DNA of 64,000 nt from Arsenophonus apicola (GTDB lineage Bacteria; Pseudomonadota; Gammaproteobacteria; Enterobacterales; Enterobacteriaceae): assembly GCF_020268605.1 (NCBI RefSeq), contig NZ_CP084222.1, positions 1,612,001 through 1,676,000 on the forward strand. Direction: 5' to 3'. Numbering within the stretch: position 1 is the stretch's first letter; every line of letters begins with the position of its first letter. A program made the position numbers and the translations under genes. This document shows positions 28,208 through 37,408 of this stretch, in pieces. A model generated the notes under the pieces. The model searched no databases, was not told the DNA's origin, and saw only the letters and a list, made by a program, of their open reading frames with translations.

Positions 28208-29214
28208 TAATGAAACTCCTTTCTATTTGCTAGCGTGGTTAGCCGTTGGTAGGCTTTGCCGCTACTAATAACTTGCAAAACAAAATCGGTATTGGTTTTT
28301 AGATCTTCATAATTATTGAGCTTCATCAGTAATGCCACATTGGCAGCTACAGTATTAGTATGAGCAGGCTTCCCGTTACCCTGTAACAATGTGGTAATAA
28401 GTTGATGATTTTTTTCAACCGAACCGCCAATTAATTCTGTTGAAGAATAGCTTGGTAAGCCAAAATCTTGGGCGGTGAGTTGGTAAGTTAAAATTTCATC
28501 CTGATTTAATTCAGCGACTTGAATAGGACCATGTAATGCGACTTCGTCTATTCCGCTGCTGTGTACAACGGCTGCTCGCTTATATCCTATTAATTGCAAA
28601 GTCTTAGCAATAGGTATAATGAGCTTAGGATCATAAACACCAATAAGTGCAATTGGCGGTTTAGCTGGATTTATTAATGGGCCAAGAATATTAAAGAGGG
28701 TGCGAGTTTTTAATTGACTGCGTATTGGGGCAGCATAGCGAAATCCCTGGTGATATTGTGGCGCGAATAAAAAACATATACCGATCTCATCTAAAGCACG
28801 TCGTGCAGAGCCTGGTGTCATATCGAGCGGAATGCCGAAAGAGGCCAGTAAATCGGATGATCCAGCACGACTTGATATACTACGATTGCCATGTTTAGCA
28901 ACTTTTAAACCACACTCTGCGGCGACAAAAGCACTGGCAGTGGAAATATTAATACTATTGCTGTGATCACCGCCAGTACCCACGATATCGCAGAAATCGT
29001 AATTAGGTCGAGGAAAAGGTTGCGCGTTTTCTAAACAAGCTAACGCGGCACCAACAATTTCATTCGGCTCTTCTCCACGCATTTTCATGCTAATCAATGC
29101 ACCTGCAAGTTGAGACTCGGTTAATTCACCTCGAATCATAGTGCTAAAAAGTAAATGACTTTCTTGTTGAGTAAGTACCTGTGCATTAAATAATTTGTCC
29201 AAAATAAATTGCAT
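28207..29214 (-). CDS. trpD: Anthranilate phosphoribosyltransferase
   Basis: 335 residues from the ATG at 29214; GGAG lies 8-9 bases upstream, and the frame further up overlaps trpG and has no family match. Transfers phosphoribose to anthranilate. PRPP-binding motif DIVGTGGDHSNSINIST and the anthranilate-binding KHGNRSISS are present. In E. coli TrpD is the C-terminal half of a TrpG-TrpD fusion; here it is a separate gene 11 bases after trpG. Confidence 0.96.
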   Translation of the reverse strand: MQFILDKLFNAQVLTQQESHLLFSTMIRGELTESQLAGALISMKMRGEEPNEIVGAALACLENAQPFPRPNYDFCDIVGTGGDHSNSINISTASAFVAAECGLKVAKHGNRSISSRAGSSDLLASFGIPLDMTPGSARRALDEIGICFLFAPQYHQGFRYAAPIRSQLKTRTLFNILGPLINPAKPPIALIGVYDPKLIIPIAKTLQLIGYKRAAVVHSSGIDEVALHGPIQVAELNQDEILTYQLTAQDFGLPSYSSTELIGGSVEKNHQLITTLLQGNGKPAHTNTVAANVALLMKLNNYEDLKTNTDFVLQVISSGKAYQRLTTLANRKEFH

Positions 29215-29225
29215 TTTGTTGCTCC

Positions 29226-29804
29226 TTAATTTAATGCCCATAATAGGGTTTGGTTTAATAAAGCGGTTCCCTCAGGAGTTAAAATCGACTCAGGATGGAA
29301 TTGAAATCCGCAGGCTTTATGTTGGCTATGACGTACGGCCATTACTGCGTCTTGGCAGTGAGCATTAATGATCAAATCAGCAGGAATCTTTTCACCAATT
29401 AGAGAATGGTAACGGGCAATCGCGAGTGGATTGGTTAGGCCACTAAACATAAATTGGTTATCATGTATAGCGAAAGATGATTTACCGTGTATGATCTCTT
29501 TCGCCGATGAAACTTTTCCGCCATAGGCTTCAATAATTGCTTGATGACCAAGGCAAATACCAATTACTGGGATTTTACCCAGTACTGATGGCAGCAGTTT
29601 AGGCATACAGCCAGCATCGGCTGGTTTACCGGGGCCGGGAGAGAGTATTAGTACAGGCGAAGACATCCTTTTAAGCCGCTGTTCAATGATGGATCCAGGC
29701 AGTGAATTGCGGTAAATAGTGACGGTATGACCTAATACTCTTAATTGATCAACCAAGTTATAAGTAAAAGAATCAATATTATCGAGTAGTAAAATATCAG
29801 CCAT
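29226..29804 (-). CDS. trpG: Anthranilate synthase component II, glutamine amidotransferase
   Basis: 192 residues from the ATG at 29804. GGAGG lies 7 bases before it; the ATG six bases upstream would be only one base from that site. Supplies ammonia to TrpE by hydrolysing glutamine. Class I amidotransferase triad: Cys in GICLGHQ, His and Glu in FQFHPES. It overlaps the trpE stop by one base (TAATG). It is not fused to trpD, unlike E. coli and Salmonella but like Serratia, Yersinia and Proteus relatives. Confidence 0.96.
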   Translation of the reverse strand: MADILLLDNIDSFTYNLVDQLRVLGHTVTIYRNSLPGSIIEQRLKRMSSPVLILSPGPGKPADAGCMPKLLPSVLGKIPVIGICLGHQAIIEAYGGKVSSAKEIIHGKSSFAIHDNQFMFSGLTNPLAIARYHSLIGEKIPADLIINAHCQDAVMAVRHSQHKACGFQFHPESILTPEGTALLNQTLLWALN

Positions 29805-31375
29805 TAGCATACCTCCAAGCTTTGATGAGATTGCATAATGGCATTAATAACCGCCTGGGCTTTATTGCGCGTTTCGTCCGTTTCAGACTGTGGATCCGAA
29901 TCCAACACCACGCCAGCACCGACCTGAACACTGGCAATGTTGTCTTCAATATAGGCGGCACGAATAACAATACAGGAGTCAAAATCTCCATTGCCCTTGA
30001 AATAGCCTATTGCGCCACCATAGCTGCCTCGATTCTCCTTTTCATAGTTAGCAATAAGCGTCATTGCTTTGATCTTAGGCGCGCCAGTTAAGGTTCCCAT
30101 ATTCATACAGGCTTGATAAGCATGCAATACATCCAGATCAGTCCTTAATTTACCAACTACCCGGGAAACAAGGTGCATAACATGGGAATAACGATCAACC
30201 GAGGTTAAATTAGCAACATATCGACTACCTGGCTGACAAATACGCGCCAAGTCATTACGAGCTAAATCAACTAACATAATATGTTCAGCGAGTTCTTTCT
30301 GATCGGTTCTGAGCGCAAGTTCAATTTTACTGTCCAAATCAGCATCTATTTCGCCTAGCACAGTGCGTCCTCTTGGCCGAGTTCCGGCGATGGGATATAT
30401 TTCAATTTGTCGACTTTTGGCGTCATACTTGAGGGCGCTTTCAGGTGAAGCACCAAATAGAGTAAATTCCTGATCTTGCATATAAAACATGTAAGGGCTA
30501 GGATTTTGTCTGGTAAGTCGTTGATAGGCACTTAATGGTGCGGTACATGGCAACATAAATTTACGTGAAGGTACCACTTGAAAAATATCACCTTGATAGA
30601 TGTATTTTTTTAGTTTCTCTACCATCGCGCAGTATTCACTATCGTTTTTATTGACCACTAAAGGTGTTGATATCTCAGCGCCAGTTGGCAAGGGTAATAA
30701 TGGTTGCTGAGTTGCGGTAATAATTGCTTGATGACGGTTTAATATCGTTTTAGCAATCGATTGTTTTGCTGAAAATTGACAACTTATGAGTTTTGCTGAC
30801 TGTTTTTGATGTTCGATCACAACATAGTGTTCAGCTAAATAGATACAGTAATCAGGACAACGATTAGATTTTGCTACAGGGGGTAAATTTTCAAAATAAG
30901 CCACTAAATCGTAGGAGAATAAGCCTGCTAACAGAATTTTATCTGCATCAATGGTGTCATGTTTGGCTAAATGATGAATCAAACGTAACGCATCAAAAGA
31001 TGAAGTTGCTTTTAATCGGCTATCTTCGTCAAGATGGGGATCAATTGTTGGATAATTAACCACTAATTGACCATCAGACTCGATCTTTTCTAATTCACTC
31101 GGTAATGCGAGGTAAATATGGCTTAATAGCGCATTTCCATTAGGACTAAGAGCGGCAAAAGATACTTGCTGTTGATTGGCGGTAATTCGTAATGCACTAT
31201 TAACAATCAAGATACTTTGTTGATTTTGCTTGCTATCAACGGCAGCAGATTCTAATAATAATGTGTCAGAGTCATTATTGCATAAATGTTGAAATAACAA
31301 ACAAGGTTCAGGGTGATAATTGATCTCATTTTGTAATATACAAAAAGTTGTTTGATTAACTGTTGTGTTTGCCAT
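29804..31375 (-). CDS. trpE: Anthranilate synthase component I
   Basis: 523 residues (E. coli 520). Makes anthranilate from chorismate with TrpG. The feedback site LLLESA near the N-terminus, which binds tryptophan in the family, is intact, as are the chorismate-binding C-terminal motifs SPYMFYMQD, GASPESALKY, IAGTRPRGR, HIMLVDLARND and GTLTGAPKIKA. First structural gene of the operon, 84 bases after the trpL stop. The ATG follows AAAGG. Confidence 0.97.
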   Translation of the reverse strand: MANTTVNQTTFCILQNEINYHPEPCLLFQHLCNNDSDTLLLESAAVDSKQNQQSILIVNSALRITANQQQVSFAALSPNGNALLSHIYLALPSELEKIESDGQLVVNYPTIDPHLDEDSRLKATSSFDALRLIHHLAKHDTIDADKILLAGLFSYDLVAYFENLPPVAKSNRCPDYCIYLAEHYVVIEHQKQSAKLISCQFSAKQSIAKTILNRHQAIITATQQPLLPLPTGAEISTPLVVNKNDSEYCAMVEKLKKYIYQGDIFQVVPSRKFMLPCTAPLSAYQRLTRQNPSPYMFYMQDQEFTLFGASPESALKYDAKSRQIEIYPIAGTRPRGRTVLGEIDADLDSKIELALRTDQKELAEHIMLVDLARNDLARICQPGSRYVANLTSVDRYSHVMHLVSRVVGKLRTDLDVLHAYQACMNMGTLTGAPKIKAMTLIANYEKENRGSYGGAIGYFKGNGDFDSCIVIRAAYIEDNIASVQVGAGVVLDSDPQSETDETRNKAQAVINAIMQSHQSLEVC

Positions 31376-31409
31376 ATTAATTGCCTTTTATATTATATTA
31401 ATTGGCTAT

Positions 31410-31433
31410 AAAAAAACCCGCTTCATGGCGGGT
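31410..31433 (-). terminator. trp attenuator
   Basis: ACCCGC/GCGGGT stem with a 6-base loop followed on the minus strand by seven Ts, between trpL and trpE. This is the expected position and form of the Rho-independent attenuator: it forms when the ribosome does not stall at the Trp codons of trpL. Confidence 0.9.
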
Positions 31434-31458
31434 CTTGATCTGGTATAGCGTTATTTAT

Positions 31459-31539
31459 TCACGCACAGGAAGAAACCGCCCATTTATGAGAGTTTTGCCA
31501 CCAACGAATTTTGGCGATAATAAAAAATTGCAATGTCAT
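31459..31539 (-). CDS. trpL: trp operon leader peptide
   Basis: A 26-residue peptide, MTLQFFIIAKIRWWQNSHKW and six more residues ending in CA. Two adjacent Trp codons (residues 13-14) and a third (residue 20) make it a tryptophan sensor: stalling there favours the antiterminator, so trpE is transcribed. E. coli TrpL is 14 residues with WW; this is longer with an extra Trp. GAGGAAG precedes the ATG. Downstream is the attenuator hairpin; upstream, the TrpR operator. Confidence 0.92.
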   Translation of the reverse strand: MTLQFFIIAKIRWWQNSHKWAVSSCA

Positions 31540-31592
31540 TTTTGTTCTTCCTCGCAATGTGTCATGATAGATTAGCTATATCGCCATCCACC

Positions 31593-31626
31593 GTACTAGT
31601 AAACTAGATCATTCGGGTTGTGTCAA
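31593..31626 (-). promoter_or_regulatory. trp promoter with TrpR operator
   Basis: On the minus strand TTGACA (-35, 31626-31621), a 17-base spacer, then TTTACT (-10, 31603-31598). The -10 lies inside the near-palindrome GATCTAGTTTACTAGTAC (31610-31593), which matches the TrpR consensus GTACTAGTTAACTAGTAC closely. The E. coli trp promoter has the same architecture. So the operon has both repression and attenuation. Confidence 0.85.
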
Positions 31627-31688
31627 GAAATTTATGACACACTATGAATTTTCTCTATAATTGTCAGCAGTAAAATGAGGGTAAAATT

Positions 31689-32546
31689 TTGGCACAAGAC
31701 AATGAGAAGCTATCTGTTATTTATGATTTACATAGTCATACAAGAGCTTCTGATGGTGATCTCACACCCTTAGAGTTAGTTGATAGAGCAGTATTAATGG
31801 GAGTCGACGTATTAGCTATCACTGATCATGATACGGTGAATGGAATTTTACCGGCACGGCATCATATAGATGAAAAAAATAAGCCGCTAACATTAATTGC
31901 CGGAGTTGAAATTTCCACGATTTGGCAAAAGATTGAAATTCATATCGTGGGTCTTAATCTAAATCTAGATGCTGACAGTCTTAAACATTTACTTGCAATG
32001 CAAACGGCACGGCGTAATCAACGTGGAGAAAAAATAGGTTATAAATTAGAAAAGTTCGGTATTCCTGATGCCTGGCAAAATGCTAAAGCCTATGCCGCAG
32101 GGGGACAGGTAACACGGAGCCATTTTGCTCGTTATATAATGGCTCATGCTAAACAAAAAAGTATCGGTCATGTTTTTAAAAAATATTTAACGCGTGGTAA
32201 ACCAGGTTATGTTCCGGCTGATTGGTGTAGTCTTGCTGAAGCAATAGAAGTTATTCATCAAGCGGGCGGCGTAGCCGTCTTGGCACATCCTGGCCGCTAC
32301 TCACTATCGGCAAAGTGGCAAAAAAGGTTAGTTTTATATTTTAAACAGCAACAAGGTGATGCGATGGAAGTTGCTCAATGCCAGCAGTCGCCTGAAGAGC
32401 GAAAAAATTTAACTGAGTTAGCTAAGCTACATAATTTATATGCTTCGGTTGGTTCTGATTTTCATCGTCCTTGTGCTTGGGCTGAGTTAGGTAGAAATCT
32501 TTGGCTACCGGCAGGTGTCGTTCCTGTTTGGCAAATATGGCAATAA
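31689..32546 (+). CDS. rnm: RNase AM / 5'-3' exoribonuclease Rnm (YciV, PHP family)
   Basis: 285 residues (E. coli YciV/RNase AM 293). A PHP-fold metal phosphatase; in E. coli it is reported to trim 5' ends of RNAs including 5S rRNA and to act on pAp. Metal-binding motifs: DLHSHTRASDG, ITDHDTVNG, GVEIST, VLAHPGRY, and SDFHRP. The start is TTG, with GAGGG 8-13 bases before it; no ATG in that area gives the conserved N-terminus. Divergent from the trp operon as in E. coli, and leads into yciO and rluB. Confidence 0.93.
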   Translation: MAQDNEKLSVIYDLHSHTRASDGDLTPLELVDRAVLMGVDVLAITDHDTVNGILPARHHIDEKNKPLTLIAGVEISTIWQKIEIHIVGLNLNLDADSLKHLLAMQTARRNQRGEKIGYKLEKFGIPDAWQNAKAYAAGGQVTRSHFARYIMAHAKQKSIGHVFKKYLTRGKPGYVPADWCSLAEAIEVIHQAGGVAVLAHPGRYSLSAKWQKRLVLYFKQQQGDAMEVAQCQQSPEERKNLTELAKLHNLYASVGSDFHRPCAWAELGRNLWLPAGVVPVWQIWQ

Positions 32547-32649
32547 AATAGGGAAGTATTTTACTGGGGTAAATATTATATAGTAAGCGGTTGATTTATA
32601 TTGCTAGCTTAATTTTCAAGTTTAATTAAATAATATATAGAGATCATTC

Positions 32650-33270
32650 ATGGGACAATCTTTGCAAATTCACCCGCAAAATCCACAACCTCGCTTAATT
32701 AGTCAATGCGTAAATATATTAAACAAAGGCGGCATTATTGTTTATCCGACTGATTCTGGGTATGCAATTGGATGTAAGTTGGATAATAAAAACGCGCTTA
32801 CGCAAATTTGTCGCCTACGTCAATTGGATTCTCGTCACAATTTTACCCTGATGTGTCGTAATTTATCTGAAATAGCTGAATATGCTTATCTGGATAATCC
32901 TGTATTTAGAATGATTAAAAATAGTACACAAGGCCATTACACCTTTATTTTACTTGCAACAAAAGAAGTGCCACGTCGGATAATGAACAAAAAACGCAAG
33001 ACAATAGGGATACGTTTACCTAGTAATCCAATTGCAAGAGATCTGCTTGACGGAATCGGCGAACCTTTATTATCGACTAGCTTAATATTGCCAGGTGATG
33101 ATTCTGCACAATCTTCCGCCGAGGAGATCGAAAGTTTAATTGGCGAACAAGTTGATTTGATTATAAATGGCGGTTATATAAGTGAAAAACCAACTACCGT
33201 GGTTGATTTAACGGAGAGTACCCCAAATATTATTCGGGTTGGAATGGGCTCACCAACACCATTTGAATAA
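32650..33270 (+). CDS. yciO: YrdC/SUA5-domain protein YciO
   Basis: 206 residues, the E. coli length. A YrdC-like dsRNA-binding fold related to the threonylcarbamoyl-AMP synthase TsaC, but YciO is not known to replace TsaC. Conserved: GGIIVYPTDSGYAIGC, RLRQLDSRHNFTLMCRNLSE, RRTIGIRLPSNP-like region and TTVVDLT. Between rnm and rluB as in E. coli (yciQ of E. coli is missing). Confidence 0.93.
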   Translation: MGQSLQIHPQNPQPRLISQCVNILNKGGIIVYPTDSGYAIGCKLDNKNALTQICRLRQLDSRHNFTLMCRNLSEIAEYAYLDNPVFRMIKNSTQGHYTFILLATKEVPRRIMNKKRKTIGIRLPSNPIARDLLDGIGEPLLSTSLILPGDDSAQSSAEEIESLIGEQVDLIINGGYISEKPTTVVDLTESTPNIIRVGMGSPTPFE

Positions 33271-33381
33271 AAAAACTGCGGCTGGGGATAATAGAAAAAC
33301 TGTGTATAATAAGCACAGTTTATTTTTTTAGTTGTTTTTATGATTATGACGCCTGTGAAGGTGACACAAGAGGTTTACGCT

Positions 33382-34308
33382 ATGAGCGTTAAAAAGCAAA
33401 AAAGTGAAAAGTTACAAAAAGTACTTGCTCGTTGTGGTTATGGTTCGCGCAGGGAAATAGAAAGTTTTATTCAATCCGGCAGGATCAGTGTTGATGGTCA
33501 ATTAGCGACCTTGGGTGACCGTATAGAAGTTAAGGCTAACACTAAAATTCGCTTAGATGGTCACCTGTTGAAGATCAAAGAAGTGGAGAAAACCATTTGC
33601 CGGATATTAGCTTATTATAAGCCGGAAGGCGAGCTATGTACTCACCATGATCCAGAAGGACGTCCAACCGTATTTGATCGCTTACCGAAATTAACGGGTT
33701 CTCGCTGGATTGCGATAGGACGCTTAGATGTCAATACCTGTGGCTTATTATTGTTTACCACAGATGGAGAACTGGCTAATCGTTTGATGCATCCACGTCA
33801 TGACGTTGAACGTGAATATGCCGTTCGTGTTTTTGGTGAAATTAATGATGCTAAAATTCATCAATTGACCAAAGGTGTTCAACTGGAAGATGGTGAAGCT
33901 AGTTTTAAGACCCTGAAGTTTCGTGGCGGAGAAGGCATGAATCAATGGTTTAATGTTACATTAACTGAAGGGCGTAATCGTGAAGTAAGGCGCTTATGGG
34001 AAGCAGTAAACATCCAAGTCAGTCGTCTGATCCGTGTTCGTTATGGTGATATTTATTTACCAAAAGGATTACCTAGAGGCGGTTGGACGGAATTAGGTTT
34101 AGTTCAGATTAATTATTTACGTCAGTTGGTAGGTCTTAGCGATGAAACAGCCAGTAAGATATCGGTTGAGCAAGATAGACGTCGTATTAAAGCAAATCAG
34201 ATCCGTCGCGCTGTCAAACGACATACCCAAGTTTCTTCGATGCGGGTAGCAAATAAACGAGCAACAGGAGCGGCCAAGGGGCGTAGTAAATCTTCGCGTA
34301 AAGTATAA
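33382..34308 (+). CDS. rluB: 23S rRNA pseudouridine(2605) synthase
   Basis: 308 residues from the ATG at 33382 (AGAGG 8 bases upstream); upstream ATGs at 33340 and 33346 have no binding site. E. coli RluB is 291 residues. An N-terminal S4 domain (EKLQKVLARCGYGSRREIE) is followed by the RsuA-type pseudouridine synthase domain with the catalytic Asp in GRLDVNTCGLLLFTTDGELAN. The C-terminus is a basic tail (RRIKANQIRRAVKRH and on), longer than in E. coli. Modifies U2605 in the peptidyl-transferase region. Confidence 0.95.
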   Translation: MSVKKQKSEKLQKVLARCGYGSRREIESFIQSGRISVDGQLATLGDRIEVKANTKIRLDGHLLKIKEVEKTICRILAYYKPEGELCTHHDPEGRPTVFDRLPKLTGSRWIAIGRLDVNTCGLLLFTTDGELANRLMHPRHDVEREYAVRVFGEINDAKIHQLTKGVQLEDGEASFKTLKFRGGEGMNQWFNVTLTEGRNREVRRLWEAVNIQVSRLIRVRYGDIYLPKGLPRGGWTELGLVQINYLRQLVGLSDETASKISVEQDRRRIKANQIRRAVKRHTQVSSMRVANKRATGAAKGRSKSSRKV

Positions 34309-34465
34309 TATAAAATTAAAGGTAATATTAGAGTCTAATTTAGCTACCTAATACTTGTTTAATAGATAAAAATAGTGCTATATAAATACTTTTAATTTAA
34401 TTGAGAAGAACCTCAAAATAAGCTACTGTCATTGGGTTAACTTGATTAGAAGGTTGAAATTTTAT

Positions 34466-35398
34466 ATGCCACAATTTTGGCAAATTATCGCTAGCAGCTT
34501 ATTCGTATTGCTGTTAGCAAGCTGTGATGAGCGGCAATCAAGCAATTCAGCTGATGGGAAGTTTTACATTAGTCATAATAACAAGGATGCCCTTTATTTT
34601 AAGATTGATAATCATCCGATTAAACTTATTCAAGGTGAAATTAAGCACGTTGATTTACAATCTGGCAAGCATACGATTGAATATCCTATTGGTCAAAAAA
34701 CTGAATTTATCGTATACCCTGGTAACCAGGGTGGAATTATTAATCCTACCCGACAATATTATTATGCTTACAGCTCGGTTTTCAAAGAAATCATTTCTAA
34801 CCAATCACTCTTTTTAAAACACAATCAAATTATTGTTGATGGAATAAAAGTACAGGGTCCAATATTAAGTAGTAATGCCTTACTTATTGATAATAATGTT
34901 TTTAAATGTGATTACGCGATAGGCACATCTTTTCTGAATGTTTTAGCTTTAAATAAAAGCAAGCAATTAGATAGGCATGTGAAAACAAAATGTTTTACTA
35001 AAGAGGAGTTTATTCATTTTTTGTCACTAGTAGAATCAAAAGTTGATAATATTCATATTATTGATAAAGGCATAAATGAACAAAATACGGTCACTCATTC
35101 ATTTGAATATGCACTTCCAATGGCAAATTTCAATAATTACTCTTTACAATCTTATGCTAATAAAATTGTCGAAATTGTTGATAATTTTAAAAACATTAAT
35201 AACGTAGAGTCTAAAGCGCAAATCTATGAAGAATATTATCAATATCTTTACAATATGGCGAAAGTTTATAGCTCTTTCCATTTAGGGCAGAATAAACATG
35301 ATCGTGATGAGTATTCTGCTTTTATTAATCAAACAAATATGATTTTTAATGCAGGGATATTGAAGCGTCGTCCAGCTAAGATCTATAAAGTTCACTAA
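34466..35398 (+). CDS. Unrecognised lipoprotein
   Basis: 310 residues from the ATG at 34466 (AGAAGG lies 13 bases upstream; an open TTG at 34442 would add eight residues). A hydrophobic signal peptide ends in the lipobox LLASC near residue 20, followed by DERQSSNSADG, so the mature protein is probably a lipoprotein. Asp at +2 hints at inner-membrane retention. Residues about 30-100 look like a small beta domain (KFYISHNNKDALYFKIDNHP, QSGKHTIEYPIG), of the kind seen in PEGA-like or Ig-like modules; the C-terminal half is helical and rich in Asn, Lys and Tyr. I recognise no family. It stands between rluB and yciK, where E. coli has btuR. It is an intact frame with no obvious partner genes. Function unknown. 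Confidence 0.8.
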   Translation: MPQFWQIIASSLFVLLLASCDERQSSNSADGKFYISHNNKDALYFKIDNHPIKLIQGEIKHVDLQSGKHTIEYPIGQKTEFIVYPGNQGGIINPTRQYYYAYSSVFKEIISNQSLFLKHNQIIVDGIKVQGPILSSNALLIDNNVFKCDYAIGTSFLNVLALNKSKQLDRHVKTKCFTKEEFIHFLSLVESKVDNIHIIDKGINEQNTVTHSFEYALPMANFNNYSLQSYANKIVEIVDNFKNINNVESKAQIYEEYYQYLYNMAKVYSSFHLGQNKHDRDEYSAFINQTNMIFNAGILKRRPAKIYKVH

Positions 35399-35477
35399 TT
35401 GCGTAATGACTTTGTTTGATAATTAGTTACATCACTCATTACTGATTTTTATTGTTATTAGTTTTTATGTGACAAAG

Positions 35478-36248
35478 TTAAATTGACACACCTGGTTTGC
35501 GATTAGGTTGTGCATCAAAGCTTATTCCTGATTCCTTAATACTATCTTCTCCCATTAGATAAAGATATAGCGGCATAATTTCTTGTGGGGTCTTTAGTTT
35601 CATAGGATCCTCTGAGGGAAAAGCATCCGCTCTCATTTGCGTTCTTGTTCCTCCGGGATTAATGCAATTAACCCGTAAATTAGTCTCTTTGTATTCATCA
35701 AATAATACCTGCATTAGACCTTCGGTTGCGAATTTGGAAACTGAGTAGGCCCCCCAATTAGCGCGTCCTCGTCTGCCAACACTTGAAGTGGTAAATATTA
35801 AGGAACTATTTGGTGCTTGTAAAAGCAACGGTAATAGCGCTTGGGTTAGCATAAAAGTTGCATTAACGTTTACTTGTATAACGTCGTGCCAGAGTTGTAT
35901 GGGTTGATCAACAATTGGTGCGATTTTTCCTAATATACTGGCATTATGTAATACACCATCAAGATAGGAATAATTTTTGCTAATGTCAGTTGCTAGTTCA
36001 TGGCATTGTGATTCGGTTATTGTTAATAAATCAAGGGTATAAATAGAAACTGAAGATGTAAATTTGTTATTAGAAATAATTTTCTGTTTAACATGTTCAA
36101 GTTTTGCCGTTGTTCTACCGACTAAAATAAGATTGGCGCCATAACTTGAATAAGTTAATGCCGCTTCACGCCCAATGCCATCACCAGCTCCTGTTATTAG
36201 AATGGTTTTTTGGTTAAGTAAATCAGCTTTAGCTTGGTAATGTAACAT
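35478..36248 (-). CDS. yciK: SDR-family oxidoreductase YciK
   Basis: 256 residues (E. coli 252). A short-chain dehydrogenase with the NAD(P) motif TGAGDGIG, the NAG-type HNAS segment, catalytic Ser in FTTSSVGRRG and YSVSK. The MRADAFPSEDPMKLKTPQEIMPLYLYLMGEDS C-terminal region is highly like E. coli YciK. Substrate unknown. Divergent from sohB as in E. coli. Confidence 0.94.
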   Translation of the reverse strand: MLHYQAKADLLNQKTILITGAGDGIGREAALTYSSYGANLILVGRTTAKLEHVKQKIISNNKFTSSVSIYTLDLLTITESQCHELATDISKNYSYLDGVLHNASILGKIAPIVDQPIQLWHDVIQVNVNATFMLTQALLPLLLQAPNSSLIFTTSSVGRRGRANWGAYSVSKFATEGLMQVLFDEYKETNLRVNCINPGGTRTQMRADAFPSEDPMKLKTPQEIMPLYLYLMGEDSIKESGISFDAQPNRKPGVSI

Positions 36249-36361
36249 GATATTTTCCTACTTTTGATTATTCAAATTTATTAATGAGAGTTATAAGCAT
36301 TTTATCAAGTTTTTAGTTACAATACTCCCATTGTTTATATTCTGTAAAGAAGGATAGAATT

Positions 36362-37408
36362 GTGGAATTTCTTTCATCGTATGGATTATTTGTTGCTAAA
36401 ATAGCCACTGTAATTGTCTCTATTATATTGATTTCATTGTTTATTTTTAGTATTGGGCTGCGTAAACAGAACAAAAAAGGTGATTTAAAACTGATTGATT
36501 TAAGTGAAGCTTATCGCGAACGTCAGCGTGAAATGCAACAGGTTAAGATGAGTGATGCTGAATATAAAGTCTGGTTAAAAACCTATAAGAAACAACGTAA
36601 AATTGAAGAAAAAAAACAGAAAGCAGATGCTAAAGTTGGTCAAACAACAGTCAAAAAACCTTGTCTTTTTGTGATTGATTTTAAAGGCAGCATGAATGCT
36701 AATGAAGTCAATGCATTACGTGAAGAAATTACGGCAATTCTTTCAATTGCTGATAACAAAGATGAAGTTTTACTCAGGCTTGAAAGTCCTGGTGGTGTTG
36801 TGCATGGCTATGGTTTAGCAGCTTCTCAACTAAATCGTTTACGAGAAAAAGGCCTTAAATTAATTGTTTCGGTGGATAAAGTAGCGGCTAGCGGCGGTTA
36901 TATGATGGCTTGTGTCGCCGATCGTATTGTTGCGGCTCCCTTTGCGATTATTGGCTCTATTGGTGTGGTTGCACAAGTACCCAATTTTCATCGCTTACTA
37001 AAGAAAAAGGATATTGATGTAGAGTTGCATACCGCTGGCGAGTATAAACGTACTCTCACTTTGTTGGGTGAAAATACCGAGCAGGGACGCAAAAAGTTTG
37101 TACAAGACTTAAATGAAACACATCAACTATTTAAAGATTTTGTCCATCAAAAACGGCCAACCCTTGATATTAATGCTGTTGCAACCGGAGAGCATTGGTA
37201 TGGTAGCCAGGCGAAGGAAAAAGGATTAATTGATGAAATAGGGGTTAGTGATGACCTTATCATCAATCAAATTGAAGCCCGTGAAATTATTGCAGTGACT
37301 TATACACCCGCTAAACGTTTTGTTGATCGTTTAATGGGTAGCATGATAGAAAATGTAGATAAATTGTTGATACGCTGGTGGCAAAGAGGGCAAAAACCAC
37401 TATTTTAA
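36362..37408 (+). CDS. sohB: S49 protease SohB
   Basis: 348 residues (E. coli 349). An inner-membrane serine protease of the SppA family, first found as a multicopy suppressor of htrA. One membrane segment at about 10-33, then a charged linker (about 35-95, with a run of Lys/Glu), then the S49 domain. Nucleophile S177 in KVAASGGYMM and general base K229 in GEYKRT. Starts with GTG; AAGGAT lies 7 bases before it. It has a single S49 domain, unlike SppA at 270-2150. Confidence 0.95.
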   Translation: MEFLSSYGLFVAKIATVIVSIILISLFIFSIGLRKQNKKGDLKLIDLSEAYRERQREMQQVKMSDAEYKVWLKTYKKQRKIEEKKQKADAKVGQTTVKKPCLFVIDFKGSMNANEVNALREEITAILSIADNKDEVLLRLESPGGVVHGYGLAASQLNRLREKGLKLIVSVDKVAASGGYMMACVADRIVAAPFAIIGSIGVVAQVPNFHRLLKKKDIDVELHTAGEYKRTLTLLGENTEQGRKKFVQDLNETHQLFKDFVHQKRPTLDINAVATGEHWYGSQAKEKGLIDEIGVSDDLIINQIEAREIIAVTYTPAKRFVDRLMGSMIENVDKLLIRWWQRGQKPLF

